Below, one piece after another: positions 36,362 through 46,337 of a stretch of 64,000 nt of DNA. A program made the translations under genes and the position numbers. Origin of the DNA: Agarilytica rhodophyticola (GTDB lineage Bacteria > Pseudomonadota > Gammaproteobacteria > Pseudomonadales > Cellvibrionaceae); the NCBI RefSeq assembly GCF_002157225.2, contig NZ_CP020038.1, forward strand, positions 1,139,001 through 1,203,000. The letters are read 5' to 3'. Under the pieces are notes generated by a model. The model did no database searches and was not told the origin of the DNA. It worked only from the letters and a program-made list of their open reading frames with translations. Numbering within the stretch: the first letter of the stretch is position 1; each line of letters begins with the position of its first letter.

Positions 36362-37195
36362 ATGATCAAAAAGATAATACTTGCGTTATTTTTTCTACTA
36401 AATTGCAATTTCGTTTTGGCAAAAGATTATGCTATCGAGGAGGTTGAATTCTCTAGCCATAATACTAAATTAGCTGGATCTATCGTATTTCCCAATAGCG
36501 AGAAATGGCATTCTGCTGTTGTGTTTGTTCACGGTTCTGGTAAGCAAAGTAGGAATATGTACATTGCTAAACGTTTTGCCTCTCAAGGGATTGTTGCCCT
36601 GGTATATGATAAACGCGGAGCGGGGCGTTCAGGTGGTACTTATGAAGGAAATCAGAGTGTCAGTGAGATGAATATTACCTTACTGGCAGATGATTCATTG
36701 GCAGCATTAAAGGTGCTGCATGACCACCCTAAAACAAAAAATTTACCTTTAGGCTTAACCGGTATTAGCCAAGCGGGTTGGATAGTCCCATTAGCTGCAG
36801 AAAAAAGTTCTATGGTTAGTTTTATGGTCCTGTGGAGTGGGCCAGTTTGTAAAGTGAGTGAGGAAGATATTTTTAGTAAATACACTGCTGACCTAGACAG
36901 CGAACAAGTACCTAGTTATGAAGAAGCATTAAGCGCAAGAAAAGTAAAATATATTTGGCCTGACTTTTTAGGTAAGGATTCAGATCCAAGTGAAAGTTTA
37001 CAAAAAATCACTATTCCGGGACTTTGGATCTTTGGTGGAAGCGATGGCAGCGTGCCAGTTGATTTATCTATCAAAAGGTTGCAGCAACACATAAATTCCG
37101 GTCGGAAATACGACTATAAATTATTTTCAGGGCTAGGTCACAATAATATACCTGAAACCTTTGATAATGCAGTCGCTTGGATTAAGGGATTGTAA
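36362..37195 (+). CDS. exported alpha/beta hydrolase
   Basis: A 277-residue protein with a signal peptide (residues 1 to about 20, NFVLA). Alpha/beta hydrolase features are the oxyanion-type VFVHGSGKQSRN, the nucleophile elbow LTGISQAGW (Gly-x-Ser-x-Gly), a late Asp in FGGSDGSVP and His in SGLGHNNIPE. Thus the catalytic triad looks complete. Its likely activity is esterase or peptidase in the periplasm. It is followed 32 bases later by a SnoaL-like gene and may share its transcript. Confidence 0.82.
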   Translation: MIKKIILALFFLLNCNFVLAKDYAIEEVEFSSHNTKLAGSIVFPNSEKWHSAVVFVHGSGKQSRNMYIAKRFASQGIVALVYDKRGAGRSGGTYEGNQSVSEMNITLLADDSLAALKVLHDHPKTKNLPLGLTGISQAGWIVPLAAEKSSMVSFMVLWSGPVCKVSEEDIFSKYTADLDSEQVPSYEEALSARKVKYIWPDFLGKDSDPSESLQKITIPGLWIFGGSDGSVPVDLSIKRLQQHINSGRKYDYKLFSGLGHNNIPETFDNAVAWIKGL

Positions 37196-37227
37196 GTCTG
37201 CTGGCAAAATAAAAAAAAGGAGGATGT

Positions 37228-37611
37228 ATGAAACTGAGTGACAAAAGAGAAATTATTCAAGTGTATTTGAATGCTTATAATAAATTTGATATCGAAGGTA
37301 TGCTGAATACCTTGGCCGATGATATTGAGTTCGAAAATATTCAAAATAATCAAGTAAACGCGTCCGCGAGCGGCAAAGATGAATTTAGAGCCCTGGCCGA
37401 ACAGGGAAAAACTTTGTTTTCAGAAAGGAAACAGTCGATACTGGCCATTGAAGAGACTTCATCAATAACATTAGTAAAAATATCATTCTACGCTAAAGTT
37501 GCCGAAAACTTACCTAATGGTTTAAAGGCTGGAGATGAGTTAAACCTAACTGGTACTTCTGAGTTTATATTCTCGAATAATAAAATTTCTTCAATTCGCG
37601 ATATTAGTTAG
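37228..37611 (+). CDS. SnoaL/NTF2-like protein
   Basis: A 127-residue cytoplasmic protein with AGGAGG seven bases before the ATG. The pattern IIQVYLNAYNKFDIEGMLNT, then LADDIEFENI and late strands ELNLTGTSEFIFSNNKI, is that of a SnoaL-like NTF2-fold protein; these bind or convert small molecules. The stop codon lies in a hairpin (37608-37632). Function unknown. Confidence 0.72.
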   Translation: MKLSDKREIIQVYLNAYNKFDIEGMLNTLADDIEFENIQNNQVNASASGKDEFRALAEQGKTLFSERKQSILAIEETSSITLVKISFYAKVAENLPNGLKAGDELNLTGTSEFIFSNNKISSIRDIS

Positions 37612-37632
37612 GGCTTGCAGGGCAAGCCCTAA
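37608..37632 (+). terminator. hairpin at end of SnoaL-like gene
   Basis: Perfect 11-base arms TTAGGGCTTGC (37608-37618) and GCAAGCCCTAA (37622-37632), three-base loop. It overlaps the stop codon. There is no U-tract, so termination may be inefficient or rho-assisted. Confidence 0.45.
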
Positions 37633-37734
37633 CACTTACTTGCATATAAGATTAAGAGAAGACACTAAGAAAAGCGAATACTATTCAAAACCTACGACAA
37701 TACATCGTCGGCTCATAGAACAAACGAAACTATG

Positions 37735-37776
37735 CTTATGGGTATTTCTACATAATTATATAGAAATACCCATAAG
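37735..37776. repeat. 42-base near-perfect palindrome
   Basis: Perfect 16-base arms CTTATGGGTATTTCTA (37735-37750) and TAGAAATACCCATAAG (37761-37776). The ten-base centre itself contains the palindrome ATAATTAT. It lies between the SnoaL-like gene and a doubtful minus-strand frame. Confidence 0.8.
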
Positions 37777-37808
37777 TCTGTGTCATCGAGTATAAGTACA
37801 AAAAGGCC

Positions 37809-38042
37809 CTAGTTTAGGCTCATACTTTGTGCTTTTTCTAATTTCCTCTTCCTACTTTCTTCTATGTTCATGCTGGATAACCGATAGTCATCAACAAATA
37901 GCGCACCACAGGTTTTATTACGAAGCATAAGTGGTAGGGAGTCGCGTGCCCATGTAACGCGCTTTGTCCCACTTATTTTTTCGGTAATATAAGACTTTTT
38001 CTTGCCTATTCTAGATAGAGATACATCACGTAAAGAATTCAT
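37809..38042 (-). CDS. doubtful small hypothetical protein
   Basis: A 77-residue frame, basic and polar, with TKRVTWARDSLPLML and a Lys/Arg-rich end. No ribosome binding site is seen and no family is recognised. It fills a stretch otherwise without genes (37612-38295). It may be chance; I list it because composition is protein-like. Confidence 0.25.
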   Translation of the reverse strand: MNSLRDVSLSRIGKKKSYITEKISGTKRVTWARDSLPLMLRNKTCGALFVDDYRLSSMNIEESRKRKLEKAQSMSLN

Positions 38043-38295
38043 AAAAGCAGCATCTTAATTGTTTAACCGTATTTCTTAGTGTCAAATGGCGCAAAAGGTT
38101 CATTGCAAGGTGTAACCTTACTATGAAAGTGTAGATAAATTTGCCGAAAAAGCCGCAAATCGATAAATTTTATTGATTGCTTACTGTTAATTTCGGTATG
38201 TCGTCTTTAATAGCAATCTTGATCAAGATGTGTGAATTAATTAGGTTTATATTGGAGCCTGCTAATACGAAAACTTAGAGGTGTGGCGTATATAT

Positions 38296-39171
38296 ATGAA
38301 TAGGTATCAGGATCGTTTTATCCAAGTTGTTCAATATATCGAAGCTAACCTTGATGAACCTATCAATACCAACACATTGTGCGATCTAGTTGGTTTGTCG
38401 AAATATCATTTCCATAGGCAGTGTTCTATATTTTTTGGTATGTCTGTTATGGCGTTTGTAAAGTTACTTAAACTCAAAAGAGCGTCCTACCAGTTGACTT
38501 ATCGTTCTGACATGAAGGTTATCGATATTGCACTTGCAAGTGGTTACGACAGCCATGAAGCCTTTTCCAGAGCGTTTAAAAAATACTTTTCCCAAAGCCC
38601 TTCTGAATTTAGAGGCGCACCCAATTGGGGGCCTTGGCGCTCGAAATATGAACCTATTATCAAGCTGAGAACCCAAATTATGGACAAAAAAGTCTTTTTT
38701 GATGTTGAAATTACGGACTTTCCTAAAACACTTGTTGCGGTGATGGAGCACCGAGGCTCGCCGATATTACTTAATAAGGTCTTATCAAGTTTCATTCAGT
38801 GGCGCAGAGAAAATAGTTTGCCACCACATAAAAGTAAAACATTTAATTTGATCTATGATGATCCGGCATTAACAGATGCTGAGAACTATCGTTTTGATGT
38901 CTGTTGTGCCATCGAAAATCCAGTGGAGGAAAATAATTACGGTGTCATCAATAAAACTATCCCGGCAGGCTTATGTGCGAAAATTCGCCATGTAGGTAGT
39001 GATGATGCTATAGGTGCAGCTGTTCGTTATCTTTATTCAACATGGATACGCCAATCAAATTACGAACTTAGAGACTTCCCTATTTTTTTTGAAAGAGTAA
39101 GTTTTTTTCCAGATGTGTTAGAAAGTGACATGATTACCGACGTTTACCTGCCTATCGAAAGCCCTTGTTAA
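38296..39171 (+). CDS. AraC-family regulator with GyrI-like effector domain
   Basis: A transcription factor of about 291 residues. The N-terminal 105 residues hold the two AraC helix-turn-helix motifs: TNTLCDLVGLSKYHFHRQCS and VIDIALASGYDSHEAFSRAF, ending FSQSPSEFRG. The C-terminal 150 residues are a GyrI-like ligand-binding domain (DFPKTLVAVMEHRG, RFDVCCAIE, IPAGLCAKIRHVG). This is the Rob/SoxS-related DNA-binding-first layout, often responding to small lipophilic compounds. I prefer ATG 38296 over an in-frame GTG at 38281. Confidence 0.9.
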   Translation: MNRYQDRFIQVVQYIEANLDEPINTNTLCDLVGLSKYHFHRQCSIFFGMSVMAFVKLLKLKRASYQLTYRSDMKVIDIALASGYDSHEAFSRAFKKYFSQSPSEFRGAPNWGPWRSKYEPIIKLRTQIMDKKVFFDVEITDFPKTLVAVMEHRGSPILLNKVLSSFIQWRRENSLPPHKSKTFNLIYDDPALTDAENYRFDVCCAIENPVEENNYGVINKTIPAGLCAKIRHVGSDDAIGAAVRYLYSTWIRQSNYELRDFPIFFERVSFFPDVLESDMITDVYLPIESPC

Positions 39172-39179
39172 AAGGGCTT
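39159..39179. terminator. terminator between convergent araC-like gene and argS
   Basis: Arms AAGCCCTT (39159-39166) and AAGGGCTT (39172-39179), five-base loop, overlapping the regulator's stop codon. It could stop both convergent transcripts, although U-tracts are short. Confidence 0.45.
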
Positions 39180-39202
39180 ATCAAGATAGAGTACACACTC
39201 TG

Positions 39203-40939
39203 CTACATTTTCCTCATAACATTAATGCCGAGTAAGTTAAGGCCAAGTTTTAACGATTTTGCACATGCTTTACTTAACTGTAAACGGCTGGCTTTTTGTT
39301 CAGCACTGACATCGGACTTTAATATAGGACAAGCTTCATAGAAGGTCATAAAAGCGCTGGCAAGTTCGTAAAGATGAGAACACAAGGTGTGGGGGTAGGC
39401 GTCATCTGCTACCTGCTCAATAATTTCTGGTAGACGCATTATTTTAATCGCTAAGTCTTTTTCCTGGGGTGCGTCAATAGTGATGGTGCTGATGTGTTTG
39501 TCCATGTCTATTTCAGCTTTGTCGAAAACACTGCAAACACGTGCATAAGCGTATTGCATATAGGGACCGGTATTCCCCTCAAAGCTCAGCATCGACTCCC
39601 AGTCAAAGACGTAATCTGTCGTACGTGTTTTTGAGAGATCCGCGTATTTGACCGCACCGATACCGACATTATTAGCGATGGTCTGCATTTCCTGCTCGCT
39701 AAAATTTTCTCTGCCTTGAATAACATTTGACGCCCTTTCCACCGCTTCTTGTAATAGATCAGCCAGTTTGACAGTACCTCCAGCACGGGTTTTAAATGGT
39801 GTTTTATCCTTACCTAGCATCTTGCCAAAAGCATGATGCTCAAGTGACGTTTCCTTGGGAACAAATTGGGCTTTTCGCGCTAGGGTGTAGACTTGTTTTA
39901 AATGCAGAGACTGACGGTCATCAATAAAATAAAGTATACGCTGGGCTTTTAGGTGATTAACTCGATATCGAATTGCTGCCAGGTCTGTGGTTGAATAAAG
40001 ATAGCCACCATCATTTTTCTGGATGATAACTACACTGGGCTCGCCCTCTTTATTTGCCAATTCTGCTAGTTTGACAACTTGGGCACCTTGATCCTCCTGC
40101 GCAAGCTTTTGCTCTTTTAGCTCTTCAACCAGAACCGGTAGGTCATCGTTATAGAAGCTTTCCCCACAGACATGATCGTTATTGAGTGTAACATTTAATG
40201 TTTGATAAATTTCTTGGTTGTGAGACAAGGAAATACTTCTAAATTGTTGCCATAGCTTCAATATCTTGGCATCTCCTGACTGCAACTTAACTACGTATTC
40301 TCGCGCAGTATTGGCAAAGGCTTCATCGCTGTCAAAATGGCTTTTTGCCTGCTTGTAGAAGCTCTCAAGATCTTTCAAGGCAAGTTCTGCCTGTTCCCCT
40401 TCACTCATGTGCAATTCAAGTTCTGCGATTAACATACCGAACTGAGTTCCCCAGTCGCCCACATGGTTTTGGCGAATCACTTGGTCACCTAAGAATTCTA
40501 AAACTCGCACGATAGCGTCGCCAATAATGGTCGAGCGCAAGTGGCCCACATGCATTTCTTTAGCGAGATTAGGCGCTGAATAGTCGACAACTACGGTTTG
40601 TGGCGCAGTTTTTTTCGCGATGTTTAGCCTGTCGTCGTTAGAGATATTAGCAATATGATGTGCTAACCATGAATGGTCTAAATGGATATTAATAAAGCCC
40701 GGCCCTGCAATTTCAATTTTGCTTGCTATATCATCCAATGTCAGATGATCAACAATCTTTTGCGCGAGGTCTCGGGGATTCATTTTGAGCCCTTTGGCTG
40801 CTGCCATAGCGCCGTTAGCTTGGTAGTCTCCGAACTTAGGGTTCTTACTAGGCGCGACGTGAGCTTGGAATTTGCTGGGAACCCCGGCAGCTTTCATGGC
40901 ACTTTTAATATGTTCGGCTATAAGGTTTCTTATATTCAT
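39203..40939 (-). CDS. argS: arginyl-tRNA synthetase
   Basis: Charges tRNA(Arg). The start at 40939 gives [19 protein letters not shown] and 578 residues (E. coli 577); the open frame to 41035 adds a Lys/His-rich, unlike extension. The class I HIGH motif appears as HVGHLRS within [19 protein letters not shown]. The N-terminal Arg-tRNA specific domain and C-terminal anticodon-binding helices ([11 protein letters not shown] at the end) are intact. It stands alone on the minus strand. Confidence 0.96.
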   Translation of the reverse strand: MNIRNLIAEHIKSAMKAAGVPSKFQAHVAPSKNPKFGDYQANGAMAAAKGLKMNPRDLAQKIVDHLTLDDIASKIEIAGPGFINIHLDHSWLAHHIANISNDDRLNIAKKTAPQTVVVDYSAPNLAKEMHVGHLRSTIIGDAIVRVLEFLGDQVIRQNHVGDWGTQFGMLIAELELHMSEGEQAELALKDLESFYKQAKSHFDSDEAFANTAREYVVKLQSGDAKILKLWQQFRSISLSHNQEIYQTLNVTLNNDHVCGESFYNDDLPVLVEELKEQKLAQEDQGAQVVKLAELANKEGEPSVVIIQKNDGGYLYSTTDLAAIRYRVNHLKAQRILYFIDDRQSLHLKQVYTLARKAQFVPKETSLEHHAFGKMLGKDKTPFKTRAGGTVKLADLLQEAVERASNVIQGRENFSEQEMQTIANNVGIGAVKYADLSKTRTTDYVFDWESMLSFEGNTGPYMQYAYARVCSVFDKAEIDMDKHISTITIDAPQEKDLAIKIMRLPEIIEQVADDAYPHTLCSHLYELASAFMTFYEACPILKSDVSAEQKASRLQLSKACAKSLKLGLNLLGINVMRKM

Positions 40940-41178
40940 CTCGCGTCGTCTATGTTGTGTAGGGTGAGTGTTTTTGGCGTGAGTTAGATCTGTCTTCAAA
41001 AGGCGAGATTGTAGCGGTCTTGCCGACAGATGCAAGCCGCCTTAAAAAGCAGGCGTAAAGAGCTAAGAACTTGGCATTAGCCCCTGACTAAGTGCTTTGT
41101 GATTGACTAAACATAACAATAATCAACCGTTAATTGCGCTTGGCAAGTTGACGATAAGTGAATTTTGAGGAGATATCC

Positions 41179-41940
41179 ATGAGCGATGAGATTCTTGTAG
41201 AGAAGGAAGGCAAAATTCTGCAACTAACTATGAACCGTCCGAACCAGAAAAACGCGATTAATTTGGCCATGTATGAAAGCTTGACTGAGCATATGAAACA
41301 AGCTGCCAACGATGGTACTCGCGTTATTGTTCTCAGTGGGGCTGGAGGTTGCTTTACTAGTGGTAACGATTTGGGAGACTTCGCTAATAATGCGAATGTT
41401 GTTAGCAACGATAACCCTATTGCACGATTCCTTTACACAGTGCTAGAGCTACCAATTCCACTGGTGGTGGCCGTTGAAGGTGTTGCTGTGGGTATTGGTA
41501 CCACCGTGCTTTTGCACAGCGATCTCGTTTACGCTCATAGCAATGCTCAGTTTAGCTTGCCTTTTGTTAATCTTGGCCTGTGTCCAGAATTTGCGTCTTC
41601 GTATGTTTTACCCGCATTAGCAGGTCGAGTAAAAGCCGCAGAGTGGCTATTGCTCGGTGAGTTTTTCTCAGCTGCTGACGCTAAAGATGCAAATCTAATT
41701 AATGATATTACCGACAACCCCCTCGAAACAGCGCTGTCTCAAGCGCGCAAGCTAGCCGCTCAACCGCCCGCGGCGATGCGCAACGCCAAGGCGCTTATTG
41801 CAGCTCCCCATAAGGACAATATTGCCAAGGTCATGGAGAACGAATTCGACATTTTCAATCGCTCGCTCAAAGGAGCCGAATTTTCAGAAGCGGCAAAAGC
41901 ATTCTTTGAAAAACGTAGGCCTGACTTCTCGAAATTTTAA
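41179..41940 (+). CDS. enoyl-CoA hydratase/isomerase family protein
   Basis: A 253-residue crotonase-fold enzyme. The start at 41179 has GAGGAGA upstream. Oxyanion-hole strands VIVLSGAGGCFTSGNDLGDF and VEGVAVGIGTTVLLHSDLVY are present. At the catalytic Glu positions the segment reads LPFVNLGLCPEFASSYVLP, with one Glu, which suits an isomerase or a hydratase of broad type. No other beta-oxidation gene lies nearby. Convergent with the binding-protein gene downstream. Confidence 0.88.
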   Translation: MSDEILVEKEGKILQLTMNRPNQKNAINLAMYESLTEHMKQAANDGTRVIVLSGAGGCFTSGNDLGDFANNANVVSNDNPIARFLYTVLELPIPLVVAVEGVAVGIGTTVLLHSDLVYAHSNAQFSLPFVNLGLCPEFASSYVLPALAGRVKAAEWLLLGEFFSAADAKDANLINDITDNPLETALSQARKLAAQPPAAMRNAKALIAAPHKDNIAKVMENEFDIFNRSLKGAEFSEAAKAFFEKRRPDFSKF

Positions 41941-41954
41941 GTTTGTGCTAAGGA

Positions 41955-42845
41955 TTAATGGCCTACATGTAACCAGAAAGAGGGGTGGTCAAGGGGAGTC
42001 AATGGTGAAAGCTCTGGGTTGGTGATACGTATAACCCTTCTCCCTTTGAGATTGGCTTTGCTAAGGATTTCTTTTATTAAAGGATGTGAGTAAAACAGTC
42101 TGTCGAAACTACCATCGGCGATGGCATTACTTAAACCGCGTTTAATAGCTTCACCCAATTTAGGGTTTTTGTTGGCAACATAGAAATAGACAGGAAAAGG
42201 ATAAAAAAGCAGGAGCTCCTGTTCCACGGCTAAATTTAAATGCTGCCAAGTGTTTATTTCATCCCAAGGTTGATGAATGGCTCTGGGCAAAAGATCGAAG
42301 CGGCCCCCTTCGAGCATATAAAACAGACTTTGGTATTTAATAGGGTCGATCACGTGTAGGTTGGCTTGTTTAAGTATGGGGGTGTTTTCCCAGTAGCGGC
42401 CTTGGCCAAGAGGAATATTGCGTACTTCATCAAGTGTCTGCAAGTCTTTATAGTTGCCTTGATCATTGCCGCGAATTAAGAAAATTTGGTAGCCCAATAA
42501 GCCCTTTAAAATAGGAATGCGTATTGGCCGTATTTGACTTTCTTGGCGCTTTGGTTGCGATGCGCTTAACCAAATAACATCCAGCAGGCCTTCCTCCAGT
42601 AAGCTCGTGGCATCACCCTGATCAAGCTGTTGCAATTGCTGATACTTGTATAGATGTTGCTGACCACTTTTCTCAATGGCTAGGTGCAGCACATCGACGA
42701 TTAGCGCTTCCCAGGGAGTGTTTGCCGGCAGGTAAGTAAGAGATTTCTCAGTTGCAAAGCAGGTTTGGTAAACAACAAGGTGAAAAAGAATTGAGCTGAC
42801 TAATGCCCCTATACGAATGTTGGATGAGGAATAATGGGCGTTCAT
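41955..42845 (-). CDS. periplasmic solute-binding-like protein (SBP_bac_3 type)
   Basis: About 296 residues from ATG 42845 (another ATG at 42863 would add six). An N-terminal hydrophobic segment, residues 10-33, is a signal peptide. The body follows the amino-acid-binding-like fold: LLEEGLLDVIWLSASQP, then IFLIRGND, LQTLDEVRNIPLGQG, FPVYFYVANKNPKLG and AIADGSFDRLF. There is no ABC permease gene near, so it may be a solitary sensor-type or adaptor protein of the kind common in marine gammaproteobacteria rather than a transporter part. Confidence 0.75.
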   Translation of the reverse strand: MNAHYSSSNIRIGALVSSILFHLVVYQTCFATEKSLTYLPANTPWEALIVDVLHLAIEKSGQQHLYKYQQLQQLDQGDATSLLEEGLLDVIWLSASQPKRQESQIRPIRIPILKGLLGYQIFLIRGNDQGNYKDLQTLDEVRNIPLGQGRYWENTPILKQANLHVIDPIKYQSLFYMLEGGRFDLLPRAIHQPWDEINTWQHLNLAVEQELLLFYPFPVYFYVANKNPKLGEAIKRGLSNAIADGSFDRLFYSHPLIKEILSKANLKGRRVIRITNPELSPLTPLDHPSFWLHVGH

Positions 42846-43201
42846 ATATTTAAGGGATGACAATCAATAGTTAGTCCACACTATAACTTGGTTAGCGATG
42901 TATATAGAGCCTGTTAACGGCACTTTGGCTCGCTAACAAACCTTAGCATTCTAAGTGTAGACTTTCGGCTGACCTTCGCGCCCTCTAATTTGCGACACAC
43001 TGCATACTTCTAACTAGGGCTGCCCTTAACAAGGCTTAGTCAGAAAAACACAATAGACGGTGAAACTTTGGCATATTTGAGTCGAATGGTATAAGGATGA
43101 GTTCATAAGCGGCAAATTGTGTAGAATACCGCTCCGCGCCGCAATGTCCCATAATCTGCGGTATGTAGGCGAATAGTTAATAGTGTTTTCGGAGAACATA
43201 C

Positions 43202-44074
43202 ATGTCGCAAGAACAAGAAGTAGAAGATTTAATTTTAACCCTAAGCTGTAAAGATCAGCCGGGAATTGTTGCCTCAGTGGCGAGTTTATTCTCACTACAA
43301 GGGTTCAATATTCGCGAATCTTCTCAGTTCGAAGATGTACATCAAAATCGCTTCTTTATGCGTACGGTATTAGAGTCAGTTGAAGGCCCGAAGCGCTTAA
43401 ACGATATCAAAACCGCCTTCCAATCCGTTGCCGATCGCTATTCTATGGTGTGGGATATCTGGGGAAGTCAGGAGAAGATGCGGGTACTACTGATGGTATC
43501 TCAATGGGGGCACTGCTTAAGCAGCCTGTTGAATGCATGGAAAGCTGGGGCCTTACCAATAGAAATTGTCGGTGTTGTTTCAAATCATGAAGATATGCGA
43601 TCTCTGACAGAGTGGCACGGTGTGCAGTACCACCATCTACCAATCACCCCAGAAACTAAACACGAGCAAGAGCAAACACTTTTATCTTTAATCGAAAGCA
43701 GTGGAGCCGAACTACTTGTTTTAGCCCGTTATATGCAAATTCTCTCCGATACCATATGCGCTGAACTTGAAGGCAAGGTGATTAATATACATCACTCTTT
43801 TTTACCCGGCTTTAAAGGTGCGAAACCTTACCATCAAGCATATGAGCGTGGCGTCAAACTCATTGGTGCGACCGCCCACTACGTGACAAAAGACCTTGAT
43901 GAAGGGCCCATTATCGAGCAGTCAGTTGAAAGGGTCAGTCACGCAGATACGCCGCAGGAACTGGTGCAAATTGGGCGGGATATAGAAGCGGTAACCTTGC
44001 GCAGAGCCGTGCACTGGCATTCGGAACACAGGGTGCTACTCAATGGTAAAAAGACAGTGATTTTCCGACGTTAA
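43202..44074 (+). CDS. purU: formyltetrahydrofolate deformylase
   Basis: Hydrolyses 10-formyl-THF to formate and THF, balancing one-carbon pools. It has 290 residues (E. coli PurU 280). An ACT domain at about 8-90 (LSCKDQPGIVASVASLFS, GFNIRESSQF) senses glycine and methionine in E. coli. The formyltransferase domain follows with LVLARYMQILS, the active-site INIHHSFLPGFKGAKPYHQA (Asn, His) and LDEGPIIEQ (Asp). GGAG lies eight bases before the ATG. Confidence 0.96.
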   Translation: MSQEQEVEDLILTLSCKDQPGIVASVASLFSLQGFNIRESSQFEDVHQNRFFMRTVLESVEGPKRLNDIKTAFQSVADRYSMVWDIWGSQEKMRVLLMVSQWGHCLSSLLNAWKAGALPIEIVGVVSNHEDMRSLTEWHGVQYHHLPITPETKHEQEQTLLSLIESSGAELLVLARYMQILSDTICAELEGKVINIHHSFLPGFKGAKPYHQAYERGVKLIGATAHYVTKDLDEGPIIEQSVERVSHADTPQELVQIGRDIEAVTLRRAVHWHSEHRVLLNGKKTVIFRR

Positions 44075-44097
44075 CCCCAAGAGTTTTGAGCTGCAAT

Positions 44098-44814
44098 TTA
44101 AAAAAATACACTATAAATCATTGTGCAGGCGAGCAGTGATAAGGTGAGCTTTAAGCCGAGTAGGTACTGCTGCGGTTCGATATGAGCGCGAATTTTAGTA
44201 CCTACATATGATCCCACTACAGCGCCGATAGCCATAAAGAGTATTGTTTGCCAGTAGTCAATGAATGCAAAACCTAAGGCCGCGTAGATGGCTATCTTTA
44301 TCACATGTGAGCAGGCCATAAAGAGGGCACTGGTGCTTATAATACTGTCTTTCTTTTTTAGCTTCTCTGATAGAAAAGTAGTAGCCAGTGGTCCTGTTGC
44401 ACCGATAACTGTTCCCAGTCCCGTCTGCACTGCACCTATGAGATAGAGGTTTTGTCGCTTATCGGTTATCGCACGAAACTTTGGCCACCATAAGTGAGAT
44501 AAAATATATACACCTAGGGCTAGCGGTAACCACTCGACAGAAATGTGAGCAATCACTTGCCATGCTAGCACCACGCCGAAAAGTGATCCGACAAGAAACG
44601 GTGGCACAAATTGCCATTTGACATGAGGCAGAGCAAAAGCCGTCCTAGACAGATTACTCATTAGCTGACACGCACCATGCAGAGGAATGACTGCGGGTAA
44701 AGGTAGCAAAAACGGTAGGATGGCGATAAGTAACATACCACCACCCAAGCCAATTATTGCGGCTAAAGTCGAGGTGATAAAAGCGATTAACGCTAGTAAG
44801 GCATCTAGTTGCAC
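44098..44814 (-). CDS. TSUP-family membrane permease
   Basis: A 238-residue integral membrane protein with about seven to eight helices. The N-terminal repeat GLGGGMLLIAILPFLLPLP and the second-half GAVQTGLGTVIGATGPL are the two halves of a TauE/SafE (TSUP) protein. Members carry sulfite, sulfoacetate or similar organic anions. No substrate-linked neighbour is present. Ends 24 bases from the end of purU, convergent. Confidence 0.85.
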   Translation of the reverse strand: MQLDALLALIAFITSTLAAIIGLGGGMLLIAILPFLLPLPAVIPLHGACQLMSNLSRTAFALPHVKWQFVPPFLVGSLFGVVLAWQVIAHISVEWLPLALGVYILSHLWWPKFRAITDKRQNLYLIGAVQTGLGTVIGATGPLATTFLSEKLKKKDSIISTSALFMACSHVIKIAIYAALGFAFIDYWQTILFMAIGAVVGSYVGTKIRAHIEPQQYLLGLKLTLSLLACTMIYSVFF

Positions 44815-45518
44815 AATGTTACATACCTATGGCGGGAAGCTTGTTATTGTTTATCGACTCTAACAGTTTTGTGTATGTCTATATAATTCGAACTATGAAT
44901 AATGAATATAGTCATGAACAATAGGGAATATATACTTATACTATTAGGTGCTGTTAGGTATGTTGTTGGAAGCTTTGAAGATAACAAAAGTTGACTTTAT
45001 CAATGTCGAAAAGCGTGACCGGAGTTTGTGTTTGCGCTTTTAATTTTGCTAACCAATTGTATAATCCTGTGGAGCTAGTTGACACTATTTTTGAATTGGC
45101 AATACTTTAGGCGCTTTGAGAAAGCTCTTGAAATATTCTTGATAGTAACCAGTTGCTGTTCAAAATGGATATTGGCAGACCTCAAGTGCAAATGATTGTT
45201 ACCATTAATGACTAAGATATGAATTGCTTGCAAGCTAAAGGCAAACTCTATCTCAATGATGTATATTGATTATATGGCAGTAGATATTCTCCGCTCACGA
45301 AGTTTTTTTACAACACACATAAGCGCTGTTTTGAACTTATGCGCATCCAATGCGATACCAGTGCTGGGAAAGATATATGGAATGCGCGGTCTTATAATGT
45401 CCGGTCTTGTAAAATTGCGAACATCTAACTTCATGTCTGCCAAGAGCTACTATTCTCAACCTACAGGGGCCTGCTCGTATATATCAGAGGTCTCTTACGA
45501 TTCTAAGGTATTGCTACG
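44815..45518. other. intergenic region before the FHA gene
   Basis: 704 bases without a gene I trust. A 92-codon frame at 45256-45534 has no family match and runs into the FHA start. A degenerate relative of the MITE end (AGTTGACACTA) lies near 45078. Nothing else seen. Confidence 0.5.
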
Positions 45519-45938
45519 ATGGGCTTTAGTGTGATGGTTGAAGAAGATAACCCCAATACGCTTATTAATTCTGATCTCCTTCAAAAGTCCGAAGGCGAAT
45601 TTTCCCGTATCGAGCTTTTTCACAAGGGGGATGCCTACCGGGTAAACGTCGGCGATTTACCTTTCTATATCGGGCGAGATGACCGTGTTTGCCCACTTTC
45701 TGTGGATAAAGACGTAGTCTCGAGAATACACTGTGTTGTGGAAATCAAAGATAACCAGGTGGGTATTCTCGATAGAAGTACTAATGGCACAGTGGTTAAA
45801 GTTGGCGAAGCAAATAGCGTTATTATCCGAGATGAATTTTACCCGCTCACCGGTAAGGGTTGTCTTTCTTTGGGAGAGCAATACAGCTCTGATCAATCGG
45901 AAATGATCTTATTCAAGGTGATTATGGAGTCTGCTTAG
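45519..45938 (+). CDS. FHA-domain protein
   Basis: A 139-residue cytoplasmic protein almost wholly an FHA domain, which binds phosphothreonine peptides. Core motifs are LPFYIGRDDRVCPLS, VVSRIHCVVEIKDNQ (Ser-Arg-x-His) and LDRSTNGTVVKVG. AAGG lies about 14 bases before the ATG; an ATG at 45534 is also possible. No Ser/Thr kinase or type VI secretion gene is next to it, so the partner is unknown. Confidence 0.85.
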   Translation: MGFSVMVEEDNPNTLINSDLLQKSEGEFSRIELFHKGDAYRVNVGDLPFYIGRDDRVCPLSVDKDVVSRIHCVVEIKDNQVGILDRSTNGTVVKVGEANSVIIRDEFYPLTGKGCLSLGEQYSSDQSEMILFKVIMESA

Positions 45939-46337
45939 TTGCTTTGAGCTTTGATCCTACATCCTTTTCTTGTGAACTCTTATATCTATGCTGTTGAAAA
46001 ATATAATAACAGCTGAACTCCAGCGACAATAATTGTCTTATTGGCAAGGGACTGTTGTGACCATGGGTAAAACTAGTATTAACAGCCCCATAGCGCTCAG
46101 CGTAGATCTTTACTCTAATGGCGAATACTAGTACCGTGTTCGCCCTTGTGGGCAGTAGCGTTTATTGAACTTGCCTCGACCCCAAAGCAGCAACAGATAA
46201 TCTTTGCGAGAGGTTTTTCTCGAACATTCTCTTATATTTTAGGGTATATGTTCTGAAGTATACGCTTCGAGGTCTGCAATTCGAGGTCTACAAGTAGTAC
46301 AGATAACTTCTATAGAATTAATTTAGGTTTGAAACAA
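45939..46337. other. intergenic region before the beta-helix lipoprotein gene
   Basis: 399 bases. A small palindrome GACAATAATTGTC lies at 46025-46037. No promoter or gene can be supported. Confidence 0.5.

Noticed and set aside
45256-45534. 92-codon plus-strand frame upstream of the FHA gene
   Set aside because: No ribosome binding site, no family pattern, odd composition, and it overlaps the FHA start.
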